A stretch of DNA of 36,116 bases from Trachelipus rathkii (taxonomy: Eukaryota; Arthropoda; Malacostraca; Isopoda; Trachelipodidae), in assembly GCA_015478945.1 (NCBI GenBank), contig JABUQX010004570.1:30001-66116 (forward strand), written 5' to 3'. The notes beneath the pieces were generated by a model that was not told where the DNA came from, did not search any database, and was given only the letters and a program-made list of their open reading frames with translations. The first letter of the stretch is position 1, and the number at the start of each line of letters is the position of its first letter. The position numbers were made by a program, and so were the translations under genes. Positions 10,860 to 23,240 of this stretch are shown here, one piece after another.

Positions 10860-11984
10860 ACTTTTTAGTTATTATATATATAATTCTAAAAAAAAATAAT
10901 TTTTCTATTTTATAAAAATTAATGTTTTCACATTTTTAATTTCATTTGCTTGATATAAAGCTTCATATGAAATTGTTTACATTTAAGATTCAAATCTTCC
11001 TATTTCAGCAGGCACAAGTGCAAAATCATTATGACAATGGTAAATAAGAACCTATATATTAAATAATGTATAATAAAGTATATATTAATTAAATTCTACT
11101 ATGTATAACCTGATTATTTTCTCTAAATTGCAAATATATAGGAACATACAACTGGTGGGTTTATTGGGTAGTTAACATATTTTGAGGTGGGTTTCCCTGA
11201 GTTTTTTACTGCCAACTCTGGTTCTGGCTCAAGTAGAGATGCAAGTGCAACAAAATTAGGAAAAACATCCCTTTTTATCACATAAGATTTTACTAGTTTA
11301 TCATTTTGTTGTTGTTTAAGAGTTAATTTCTTTAAGAATTGTTTTGTTTCTAATAATTGTATACTGTATAAATAGCTGATTTCATGGTACAAGTAGGCAG
11401 TTTGTACACAGTCTAAGTCAGTCATATGGATTATTCAAAGCAATCATGTGTGTGAGATTTTATTGGGTAGTTCAGGTGTTTTTGGGAGGGCATAATTTTT
11501 ATTGCAAAACCTGCTCTTAATCTCATTCCTAATTATGGTAATTTGTTCTTTATTTAAAATATTGTAGAAAGTATTATGACTAAATTTATTAGAATATCAA
11601 AAACAAGATTCACAAAATACGGTACAAAAATGGAAGCATTTCAACATTTTTAGGGAAAAGCATTTTCTTTTTGAGCTAGATGTTGTTAGCTTGTTTAAAC
11701 ATATTAAAGACACTACATGAAAAGGAGCATGAGCACATTTTTACAAAGTTTGAAAGATATAATGTTTTTAATGTTCTTAAATTTAAGATATTTAGAGGTA
11801 TACTTGTGAACTAATAGAGTACGTTTGTTTATATGCATTGATAGCGAAAAGGTATGTTATTATATAAACTTTTATCTGTAATTTGAAAGTTGTGATAATA
11901 AACAGGGTTGCTTGGCTAGCTGACTATTTGACCTCAAGTCGGAGCAAAGATTTTTTGACCAGATTTTCCTGCTTCTAGTCAATT
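10860..11984. other. Left-arm-only block of unique sequence
   Basis: About 1.1 kb with no counterpart in the right arm, where the LINE (ending 22,450) and the next shared segment (starting 22,640) are separated only by a (TA)n tract. AT-rich, with a direct repeat of ttattgggtagtt (11,161 and 11,461). Confidence 0.55.
11123..11425 (-). CDS. 100-codon open frame, unknown
   Basis: The only non-repeat open frame in the left-only block. The protein starts MTDLDCVQTAYLYHEISYLY and contains LKKLTLKQQQNDKLVKSYVI and LLEPEPELAVKNSGKP, a composition that looks like protein rather than random AT-rich DNA. No domain is recognised, no splice sites or promoter are evident, and no second copy exists in the window. 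It could be an exon of an unknown gene or a fragment of a transposon protein. Confidence 0.25.
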   Translation of the reverse strand: MTDLDCVQTAYLYHEISYLYSIQLLETKQFLKKLTLKQQQNDKLVKSYVIKRDVFPNFVALASLLEPEPELAVKNSGKPTSKYVNYPINPPVVCSYIFAI

Positions 11985-13500
11985 TGGCCTCTTCTGGACA
12001 GTGTTTCTTCTATTGGGGAGGGGGAGTTTAGTAAATTGTTATTGGGGCGGTTTTGTAGGTATTTGTTAGTTAGTTGTGTATGGATATGAGTGAGCCATGA
12101 CTTATTGAGAGGAGGAGGGGGAATAACGTTGTAGATGTCATTAAAGAATTTGGCTGGTGAGGAGGGTGAGATTTTAGTCTGTGTCGGGAGGGGGTGGAGA
12201 ATATTTGGCATGGGTGGGCTGGATTTAGGGTTTTCTGGTAGAACCCCACCATCTCCAGGTGGGTGGAGATAGGAAGGATGTAAGTCACGTCATGTAGGAT
12301 GGGGGTAGTTTTGGTGCATCCGGTGATAATTCTAAGGGCAGTGTTTTGTGTGATTTGTAATTTTTTTGAGTTAGATTTTGACAATGCTGGGAACCAGGCG
12401 GGGGAGGCATTGTTTATATTTGTTCTGAGGAGTTGTTTATAGGTGGTGGTGAGGGTGTGTTTCCTGTCACTGAAGTTGTGTTGGGAAAGGGTTCGGAGGG
12501 TGTTTAGTTTCCGTTGAGTTAATGAAGTGATTTGGTCGATGTAGGGGGAGAACGTGTGTGTCATAGGTAAGTCCTAATATTTTTGGGGTTTTGTTTAGGG
12601 GGAGGGATTGTTGTTCAGGAAAACTATTGGATGGAGTGAAGATTGGTGGCGGTCAGTGGTTAGGAGGGTGATGGAGGATTTGAGGGGGAGGCGGTCATTC
12701 TATTGGAAGTAACAAAGTTTCTAATTGTTATAAGTATTCTTGAGTGTGAAGAGTGGCTATATTTACGTCTGGATGTTGAGAAATGAGGCTGATATCATTT
12801 GCGTATGTAATAAGTTTGGTGGATTGGTGGGTAGGGATGGGCAGGTCTGCTGTGAAAAGATTGAAGAGAATGGAGAAAAGAATGGCGATCTAACAGCCAT
12901 TTTGTAATTCTAATGGAGGGAGAGATTGTTGTGGAGAACTTTGGCAAATCGGTTAGTGAGAAAATTAGAAGCCACTTTTTACAGGGAGGGATTACGATTT
13001 TTTGAATAAGAATGTGAGGACAGTGTCAAGGCTTGTTGATGTTCGATTGCTGTGAGAATGATCTATGGGATGGGGATTAAGAAGCCATTGATGATGTGTT
13101 GGGTGAGGGAGGTGAAGTGGTTGCTTTTAAAGAAATGTTGGAAATCTGGGAGGGTGATGAGAGGGGAGATTTTGTTTAATATTAATTTCTCCAGCAGTTA
13201 ACTGATGGAGGAGAGGAGAGAGATTGGGCTGTAAGAGGAAGGGGAGTTAGGGTCTTTTTTAGGCTTGAGTTTTGGGAGCATGAATGCTTGTTTCCAGATT
13301 GAGGGTATATAGTTGAGTTGCCAGGATTTTTTGAAGATTTCAGATAAGGCGAAGTGCTTCACCGAGGTGTTTTAAATGTAGTAGGTTTAAGATTAAGTCT
13401 GGTCCTGTAGAGTTTTTAAGGGTTTTGATAGTTTCTGCCATCCTTCAGCTGCAAAGGGGGATTTCAGGTCTGGGGGAGTTTTCCGAGTTTTTGTTTCCTC
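11985..13500 (-). pseudogene. Jockey/I-like non-LTR retrotransposon fragment (left-arm copy)
   Basis: Minus-strand reading gives a reverse transcriptase from the fingers region to the thumb, mirrored by the plus-strand copy at 20,595-22,215. Identifiable pieces are the HLKHLGEALRLI region, ITYANDISLISQHPDVNIAT at about 12,794, LNKTPKILGLTYD, and the best open stretch at 12,070-12,564 (QRKLNTLRTLSQHNFSDRKH; ASPAWFPALSKSNSKKLQIT; NTALRIITGCTKTTPI). The catalytic box reads YAND at 12,794-12,805, where the other copy has YADD. Multiple frameshifts and small deletions break the upstream half. The 5' endonuclease region is missing, cut off by TA filler at 13,500. The 3' end switches at about 11,985 into unrelated sequence. 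Confidence 0.8.
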
Positions 13501-13737
13501 CTGTTATTAGTGGGTATATAAGTTAAGAGCATATATATATATATATATATATAAGGTTATATATAGCATAGCAGCAAGGAGCAAGATAAGGCATATATAA
13601 GGGTTGGAGCATAAGTTGGGTATGGGTTGTTATACATATATATATGGTTATTGGTTGCTGGCAAGGGCTGGCAGAGCATAAGGTATTAGTTATGCTATAT
13701 ATATATAAGGTTATATTTTACAACATACCGGTATATA
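13501..13737. repeat. TA tract with C-poor filler
   Basis: Short TA runs are interspersed with words such as agcagcaaggagcaagataa, gggtatgggttg and ttgctggcaagggctggcag. The mirror interval (20,430-20,590) is plain TA-rich repeat, so this filler is not shared by the arms. Confidence 0.65.
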
Positions 13738-13864
13738 TATAAATAATTTTTTCCCCATGGCTAGATTAGTAATTCATGGAAATAAAAGTTGTGAAAAAAT
13801 AAGTTTAATATAAATAATGCAAGACAAAAATTTCACTATAGATGGAAACCAATTAAATGATATG

Positions 13865-13976
<112 letters not shown>

Positions 13977-14129
13977 GTGAATGTTATGCACAGTCTACAG
14001 CTAACTTTCCTTTTGTATTTTAAAACTGAAGAATCTTAAAAATAAAATATTTAGAACTAATTCCACTAAAAAAAACTTTTGCTAAAATCTTTGTAACTTT
14101 TGCAACATTTAAATATTTGTTTAATTTAT

Positions 14130-14335
14130 ATATATATATATAGTGTTGTTGGAGTTAAGTTATGGGTTATTATATATAAGCATATATATAGCAAGAAGGC
14201 GCAGCAGCATAGCATATGCTATGGCAAGGCTGGGTGCTATATAGCAGCAGCAGTGATACTGGGTATATATGGGTTATGCCATAGCAGTAGTTATGTATAT
14301 ATATGCTATATATATATATATATATATTTTTTTAT
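14130..14335. repeat. TA tract with C-poor filler
   Basis: TA runs with gttgttggagttaag, agcaagaaggcgcagcagca and agcagcagcagtgatactgg. The right-arm mirror (19,800-19,942) is TA-rich without these words. Confidence 0.65.
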
Positions 14336-14340
14336 TGAAG

Positions 14341-14505
14341 AATATATGAAGATATTGCAAGTGACTCCAATTCATCAGAGTTTTCAGATTTTGATGATGA
14401 TTCCTGCTTATCTGAGTATATTCCAGAAACTACTGACGATGATGATGATTATTCTAGTTTAGAAAACATTCCTCTTTGTTTCAACTTAAAAGACAACAAA
14501 CAAAG
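14341..14505 (+). CDS. Candidate Asp-rich exon (left-arm copy)
   Basis: A stop-free frame encodes a strongly acidic Ser/Asp peptide: EDIASDSNSSEFSDFDDDS, LSEYIPETTDDDDDYSSLEN, then IPLCFNLKDNKQ. It closes with a good donor (CAAAG|gtacatg, GT at 14,506). An AG at 14,339-14,340 after a T-rich tract could be an acceptor. However, the mirror copy in the right arm has ATGATGTCAGAAGAT at this point, so the exon may really begin with a start codon that this arm has garbled (here aatatatgaagat). Acidic N-termini of this kind are common in piggyBac-type transposases and in many nuclear proteins; no catalytic domain follows in the window, so the product is unassigned. Confidence 0.45.
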
Positions 14506-14778
14506 GTACATGTTTGTTAAAATAAGTTATAATTACTATATTCCTCAGTCAATTAACTTTCTTGAGTCAGAAAACTTGATATTTAATAGCCCTAATTTTT
14601 AATCTCGAGTAGGAAAAGAATTGTGCCTGAATAGAACCTCCCTTAGTACTTAATAAAGACTGTATAAGTTCTTTATATTAGAAGAAAACTGAATTAAAGA
14701 AAAATGTTTAAAATTAGATTTAAGTGTTCCAAATTTTTTTCATGATCAGTACTTAAAACTTTTAATATATAGATATAT

Positions 14779-14783
<5 letters not shown>

Positions 14784-14859
<76 letters not shown>
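14784..14859. repeat. (AG)n microsatellite
   Basis: About 38 AG units. It is mirrored by (CT)n at 19,190-19,254. Confidence 0.95.
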
Positions 14860-14863
<4 letters not shown>

Positions 14864-15424
14864 AGAGCGGAGCTGCGGCAACATTATCGAGTTTGGTGGT
14901 CTATGGTTTGCTCTGTGTTGGAAATATCAAATGGACGTACCTGTTGCACGGTGTGGTGTTAATTGGACGTGTAAATCGTTCTTTGGGTTAATTTGGTGTG
15001 AATGTGTTTAATGATATGGTAGTCTAGCCATAAGGTGGTGGTCGTGGGAGAAGTATTGTATATACCAGAATCGTATTAGCTATTGCTGGTGTAATTTTCA
15101 TGTCTCTTGGTGCAAGGCGTGATCTATCGAGAGTGATTTGCTATACAATTGATAGTCTATCATGCCAAGATAGGTTTTTATAGGGAGGATTTAGCTTCAG
15201 TCAAGTTGGTGGTGGGAAGGCAATCAGTTATTATCATAAGGCCTTTATTATGAACAATTTCTAATTTTTGAGTTTTAGATTTTAATATTGAGGACCCAGG
15301 CTGGTGATTTACACCTTATAAAGGAGCAAAGACATTGTCTGTATACTCATTGTGTGTTTCTCTTTAGGTTACTAAAAGTTTGTTCTTGGCAATATGCTCC
15401 TCAGCGTTTTAATCATTTTGTTTC
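14860..15424. other. Unique sequence, well matched in the right arm
   Basis: Mirrors 18,665-19,190 with only scattered differences. GC is higher than its surroundings near ccagagcggagctgcggcaa. No open frame or splice-bounded exon is convincing on either strand. It may be part of an unannotated repeat or untranslated sequence. Confidence 0.5.
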
Positions 15425-15737
15425 AGAATTATATATATGATATATATTATTAGTTGTTATTAAAGAAGATATAAGCAGTTGGTTAAGGTATATGTTGCTG
15501 GTTGGCTATTATGGTTATTACTAAGATATAGTATAGTTGAAGTATAGTGTTGCTGGTTAAGAAGGCTAAGGCTATAGATATATATTACATATGGCGTCTG
15601 CTGTTGCTGGCTGGTTGTTGGTTACATATATTATATTATTAGTTATTATTGTTATATATATATAGTAATATATACGTTATATGGTATGAGCAGCATATAT
15701 ATATATATATATATACAGCAGCACCTATATATAGCAG

Positions 15738-15775
<38 letters not shown>

Positions 15776-15794
15776 TATATATATATATATATTA

Positions 15795-15841
<47 letters not shown>
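15425..15841. repeat. TA tract with C-poor filler
   Basis: Begins with ttgctggttggctattatgg-type words (15,470-15,625) and ends in long TA runs. The corresponding right-arm interval (18,262-18,640) is also TA-rich but shares none of the intervening words. Confidence 0.7.
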
Positions 15842-17478
<1,637 letters not shown>

Positions 17479-17496
17479 ATTGATTGAAAAAAAACG

Positions 17497-17519
17497 ATAT
17501 ATATATATATATATATATA
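17497..17519. repeat. (TA)n tract at the inner end of the right arm
   Basis: About 11 TA units directly before aagattagtagatagg, the first base-paired sequence of the right arm. Confidence 0.95.
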
Positions 17520-18262
17520 CAAGATTAGTAGATAGGTTTGGCAGGGTGTGTAAAAGGAGGTGGTTTGAAAGTAAATATATACAAGAGCAAGGTGATGGTC
17601 GTAGGTGAGGAGAGTGAGCAGTGTGAAATGATTTTCGAGGGTAAACAGCTAGAACAGGTATCAGAGTTTAATTAAATATTTAGGTTGTATGTTGAATGAA
17701 AAGAGAACTGATAATGTTGAATGTAATAGGAAAGATATGAGTGGTAAGATGGCAGCTGGTTCAATTAAATCTTTGGTGAATGAAAATGGACTAAGTCTTA
17801 AGTGCGCTAGGGTTCTGCATGAGGTTATGTTGTTACCGGTATTAACCTATATTAGTGAAGCTATGGCGTGGAATAAGAGGTATAAATCTATGATGCAATC
17901 TATTCAGATGGGTAATCTTAGGGGTTTGTTAATGTGAAAATAATTGATAAAATGAAGACTGAACGTCTTAAAGAGTTGTATGGTGTGCTGAAAGGAGTAA
18001 ATGAAGGAATAAATACGTGTATTAAAGTGGTTTGATCATTTGGGAAGGATGGATAGTAGTTAATTGGTTTAGCAGTTTTATAGTGATGTGTGTGTTGGAA
18101 AGCGACCGGCTGGGAGATCTAAGAAAATTTGGCTGCAATGGACTCAGAATCAAGGATATGGGGTTTACTCTTTTTTTTAAGACATAGGTCATGTTCTTCA
18201 ACTTAACTATTTTGATTTCAGTGCATGTTTGCACACCCCACCCACAATCTGTGGGGAAGATG
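17520..18262 (+). pseudogene. LINE reverse transcriptase 3' fragment (right-arm copy)
   Basis: Mirror of 15,842-16,586. Begins in GRVCKRR (frameshifted after it), then EESEQCEMIFEG, MLNEKRTDNVECNRKDMSGK, KSLVNENGLSLKCARVLHEV, WNKRYKSMMQSIQMGNLRG (open 17,689-17,937), a stop, KTERLKELYGVLKGVNEGIN, then a degraded WFGHMERMDD-like stretch and CVGKRPAGRSKKIW near 18,085. The LINE lies in tandem orientation with the spacer copy just upstream. It is inactive, with the same breaks as the left-arm copy. Confidence 0.8.
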
Positions 18263-18621
<359 letters not shown>

Positions 18622-18639
18622 CTGAGAAACAAATATATT

Positions 18640-19186
18640 AAACGCACTGAGAGCATATTACCAAGAACAAACTTTGGCTAACCTAAAGAGACCAACACAA
18701 TAGTATACAGACAATATCTTTGCTCCTTTATAAATTATGCATCACCAGCCTTGGATTTCTCAATATTAAAATCTAAAATCAAAAATTAAAAATTGCTCAT
18801 AATAAAGGCATGATAATAACTGATTGCCTTCCCACCACCAACTTGACTGAAGCTAAATCCTCCCTATAAAAACCTATCTTGGCATGATAGACTATCAATT
18901 GTATAGCAAATCACTCTCGATAGATCACGCCTTGCACCAAGAGACATGAAAATTACACCAGCAATAGCTAATACGATTCTGGTATATACAATACTTCTCC
19001 CACGACCACCACCTTATGGCTAGACTACCATATCATTAAACACATTCACACCAAATTAACCCAAAGAACGATTTACACGTCCAATTAACACCACACCGTG
19101 CAACAGGTACGTCCATTTGATATTTCCAACACAGAGCAAACCATAGACCACCACCAAACTCGATAATGTTGCCGCAGCTCCGCTCT

Positions 19187-19189
<3 letters not shown>
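18640..19189. other. Unique sequence mirroring 14,861-15,424
   Basis: The reverse complement matches with scattered single-base and small indel differences (for example a tract reading ctcataataaaggcatgataa here against an extra c and t in the left arm). No gene seen. Confidence 0.6.

Positions 19190-19254
<65 letters not shown>
19190..19254. repeat. (CT)n microsatellite
   Basis: Mirror of (AG)n at 14,784-14,859, shorter by about 10 bp. Confidence 0.95.
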
Positions 19255-19257
<3 letters not shown>

Positions 19258-19385
19258 AGTAATATAAATCTAAACATCAAACATTACAGTTTGCTACAAT
19301 GATAACGTTGTCTATAATAATAATTAATAATGAATTAGAAAATTCTTAAAGTAGGCGGTTTTGATATAGCTAAATATGACAAGTT
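19255..19385. other. Right-arm-only ~125-bp insert
   Basis: Ordinary unique sequence (aacatcaaacattacagttt ... gtaggcggttttgatatagc) between the (CT)n array and the next shared segment. The left arm has only ttaatatatagatatataga at this junction. Confidence 0.55.
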
Positions 19386-19626
19386 TTAAGTACTGATCAT
19401 GAAGAAAATTTGGAACACATATCTAATTTTAAACATTTTTCTTTAATTTCTTCTAATATAAAGAACTTATACAGTCTTTATTAAGTACTAAGGGAGGTTC
19501 TATTCAGGCACAATTCTTTACCTACTCGAGATTAAAAATTAGGGCTACTAAATATTAAGTCTTCTGACTCAGAAAAGTTAATTGATTGAGGAATATAGTA
19601 ATTATAATTTTTTTAACAAACAGTAC

Positions 19627-19795
19627 CTCTGTTTGTTGTCTTAAGTTGAAACAAAGAGGGATATGTTTTCTAAACTAGAAATAATCATCATCATCGTCAG
19701 TAGTTTCTGGAATAATACTCAGATGAGCTGGAATCAATCAAAACTGAAAACTCTGATGAATTTGGAGTCACTTTGCCAATATCTTCTGACATCAT
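19627..19795 (-). pseudogene. Asp-rich exon (right-arm copy) with a start codon
   Basis: Minus-strand mirror of 14,341-14,505. It begins ATG ATG TCA GAA GAT ATT (from 19,795), giving MMSEDI, continuous in sense with the acidic SDSNSSEF region. It ends at the same donor (GT at 19,625-19,626, read on the minus strand). Several single-base indels shift the frame inside (extra bases around gattgattcc and gagtattattcc). The left arm keeps the frame but has lost the start; together the arms suggest a short first coding exon of about 55 residues rich in Asp and Ser. Function unknown. Confidence 0.4.
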
Positions 19796-19871
19796 TCTTC
19801 AAATATGATATATATAATATATATTATTAATATACATAAATATATACATATATAATTATATAAAAATATAT

Positions 19872-19942
<71 letters not shown>
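19796..19942. repeat. TA-rich tract
   Basis: Irregular at first (tatataatatatattattaa), then pure TA about 19,883-19,941. Confidence 0.9.
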
Positions 19943-19945
<3 letters not shown>

Positions 19946-20100
19946 TAAACAAATATTTTAAATATTTCAAAAGTTACAAAGATTATACTAAACGTTTTCA
20001 GTTAAGCGTCAAAAAATTTCTTAAATATTTTATTTTTTAAGATTCTTCAGTTCTTAAAATAACAAAAGGAAAGTTAGCTCGTAGACTGTGCATAATCATT

Positions 20101-20162
20101 CGCATAATATTAATAATAATAATGATTAAATAATAATAAATAATAGTAATAATAATAATAAC

Positions 20163-20249
<87 letters not shown>

Positions 20250-20283
20250 TAATAATAATAATAATAAATAATAATATAATATT

Positions 20284-20310
<27 letters not shown>
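20101..20310. repeat. Interrupted (TAA)n array
   Basis: TAA/AAT units with many breaks (aattaataat, aaataataata). It is the mirror of the perfect (TTA)n at 13,869-13,975 but about twice as long and much less pure. Confidence 0.9.
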
Positions 20311-20314
<4 letters not shown>

Positions 20315-20429
20315 CATATCATTTAATTGGTTTCCATCTATAGTGAAAATTTTTGTCTTGCATTATTTATATTAAACTTTATTTTTCACAATGCTTTTCA
20401 TCATTTACGAATCTGGGCATGGTGAAAGA

Positions 20430-20532
20430 AATTGACAAATATTATATTTATATATATATAAATTATATATATATATATAATTATATATATATATTTATAT
20501 AATATATATTATATATATATTTGTATTATATA

Positions 20533-20585
<53 letters not shown>
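20430..20585. repeat. TA-rich tract upstream of the LINE
   Basis: Irregular AT followed by pure TA, ending at 20,584. It truncates the LINE at its 5' side. Confidence 0.9.
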
Positions 20586-20589
<4 letters not shown>

Positions 20590-20594
20590 CCCAC

Positions 20595-22450
20595 CCCAAT
20601 AACAGGAAAACAAAAAAACAACTTGGAAAACTCACCCCCCCCTTTTACAACTGAAAGGATAGCAGAAACTATCAAAACCCTCAAAAACTCACCAGCTACA
20701 GGACCAGACTCAATCTTAAACCTACATTTAAAACACCTCAGTGAAAAAGCACTTCGCCTTATCACAGAAATCTTCAACAAATCCTGGCAACTCAACTATA
20801 TACCCTCAATCATGGAAACAAGCCATTCATACTCCCAAAACTCTAGCCTAAAAAAAAACCTAACTCCCCCTCCTCTTACCGCCCAATCTCTCTCCTCTCC
20901 TCCATCAGTAAACTGCTGGAGAAACTAATATTAAACAAAATCTCCCCTCTCATCACCCTCCCAGATTTCCAAGATGGCTTTAAAAGCAACCACTCCACAA
21001 CTACAGCCCTTACCTCCCTCACCCAATACATCATCAATAGCTTCAACCAATCCCCATCCCAAAGATCCATTCTCACAGCAATCAACATCAACAAAGCCTT
21101 TGACACAGTCCCCACATACATTCTTATTCAAAAAATCCATCAATCACCCCTAGAAAATAACGACAAAAAATGGCTTTCTAATTTTCTCACTAACCGTTTT
21201 GCCAAAGTTTTCCACAAACACAATCTCTGCCACTCTATTAAATTACAAAACAGCGTCCCACAGCGCGCCATTCTCTCTCTATTATTCTTCAATCTTTTCA
21301 CAGCAGACCTGCCCATCCCTACACACCAATCCACCAAACGTTTCACATACGCAGATGATATCAGCCTCATTTCCAAACATCCAGACATAAATATAGCCAC
21401 TCATCACACCCAAGAATACTTACAACAATTAGAAACTTGGTTACTCTCCAATAGAATGACCGCCTCCCCCCTCAAATCCTCCATCACCCTCCTAACCACT
21501 GACAGCCACCAATCTTCACTCCATCTAATAGTTTTCCTGAACAACAATTCCCTCCCCCTAAACAAAACCCCAAAAATATTAGGAGTTACCTATGACACAC
21601 ACATGGTTCTCCCCCCACATCGAACAAATCACCTCATCAACTCAACGGAAACTAAACACCCTCCGAACCCTTTCCCAACACCACTTCAGTGACAGGAAAC
21701 ACACCCTCACCACCACCTATAAACAACTCCTTAGAACAAATATAAACTATGCCTCCCCCGCATGGTTCCACGCACTGTCAAAATCTAACTCAAAAAAATT
21801 ACAAATCACACAAAACACTGCCCTTAGAATTATCACTGGATGCACCAAAACTACCCCCATCCAACATTTAATGACTAGACTTACATCCTTCCTATCTCCA
21901 CCCACCTGGAGGTGGTGGTGGGACTCAATTCTACCAGAAAACTCTAAATCCAACCTACCCATGTCACCAAATATTCTCCAACCCTTCCCGATACAGACTA
22001 AAATCCCCACCTTCCTCACCAGCGAAATTCTATAATGATATCTACAACGTTATTCCCCCTCCTCCTCCCAATAAGTCATGGCTCACTCATATCCATACAC
22101 AACTAAACTAACATTTTGTACCTACAAAAACCGCCCCGCAGTAACAATTTACTTAAACTCCCCTCCACCAAATTTCCCCAATAGAAGGAAACACTGTCCA
22201 GAAGAGGCCCAAATTGACCTCGCCACAGCAGATCAGGTCAACCACCCAAAACTCTACAAATCAAATATAGATTCAAACTAGACAATGTTACTTCCCCCAC
22301 CTGCACCAGATATCACATTTCCTAGAACACAATGGAGCACCTCCTTCTGGGGTGCCCCCGGTGCCGACTTCTCTATTTCTTCTCTTCTCGACCTGTGGAA
22401 CTGCCCAAGAGCGGTGACCGGCTTCCTGGAAGCAGCGTGGCCCTCCAATT
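20595..22450 (+). pseudogene. Jockey/I-like non-LTR retrotransposon fragment (right-arm copy)
   Basis: Plus-strand reverse transcriptase with recognisable order. TERIAETIKTLKNSPATGPD is the palm-entry motif (about 20,650), followed by HLKHLSEKALRLITEIFNKS and IPSIMET; then a frameshift; DFQDGFKSNHSTTTALTSL; INKAFDTVP (motif A, about 21,090); LQNSVPQRAILSLLFFNLFT; and FTYADDISL with the catalytic YADD at 21,348-21,359. Downstream are NKTPKILGVTYD, QRKLNTLRTLSQHHFSDRKH, ASPAWFHALSKSNSKKLQIT and a broken C-terminus whose EHLLLGCPRC string (about 22,332) resembles the usual CxxC/H knuckle of this group. The 5' ORF and endonuclease are absent. Many frameshifts are not shared with the left copy. 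The last ~235 bp (22,215-22,450) exist only in this arm. Confidence 0.8.
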
Positions 22451-22479
22451 GAGGTGGGCCAGGGCAGATGTAACGTAAG

Positions 22480-22563
22480 TTATATTAATATATATATATT
22501 ATTGATATATATCATATTATATATTATATAATATATATATATATAATAAATATATATATATAT

Positions 22564-22608
<45 letters not shown>

Positions 22609-22635
22609 TATATAATTTATATATATATAATTCAT
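22480..22635. repeat. TA-rich tract
   Basis: Irregular then pure TA. It replaces the 1.1-kb left-only block (10,860-11,984) at the mirror position. Confidence 0.9.
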
Positions 22636-22639
22636 TTTA

Positions 22640-23105
22640 TAATTCTTTGCATACTCTAAAGAGCATCAGCACCTTTTCAGCTCCTACTTTGGTTCTCAGT
22701 ATATTCCGTACAAGAAAAAATGTTTAAAAGATCATCTATGTTGACCTGAGCTTGAAGTATAGAAATGAATTGTCACAAAAGCTCACAACCCCCCCCCCCC
22801 TCTGTGAAAAGTTTATTATCTTATTTATCAATTTGTATATTTTAAAACTTTCACCAACTGAAAAGATTCCTGTTCAGTAATATTTTGTCAAACATGAACA
22901 AAGAACATACTCAAGTTTTTCAGGGATAAGCTGCACATATACAAGCTCAAGCAAATTCACAATTTAGTTTAAACTTAACAGACAGAAACTCAAATAATTA
23001 TATAGTTATTATTTGTCTTTTGGGGTTGTATGATATTTTAAATATCAATGGCATTTTGGTTAGAGAAAAGATTTTATCATTTGGGTCAAATACAGATCTA
23101 ACACA
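22640..23105. other. Unique sequence mirroring 10,380-10,855
   Basis: Reverse-complement match with numerous small differences. Contains a 12-C run at 22,789-22,800. No gene seen. Confidence 0.6.
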
Positions 23106-23109
23106 GGAA

Positions 23110-23153
23110 TATAATATATATATATATTATATATATATTAATAATATATATAT

Positions 23154-23222
<69 letters not shown>

Positions 23223-23240
23223 GATAATATAATGATATAT
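23110..23240. repeat. TA-rich tract
   Basis: TA runs with occasional doubled T (tatattatata). It ends before the right-only block. Confidence 0.9.

Noticed and set aside
20526..22019. Minus-strand open frames opposite the right-arm LINE (and the plus-strand equivalents opposite the left one)
   Set aside because: Antisense shadows of the reverse-transcriptase reading frames.
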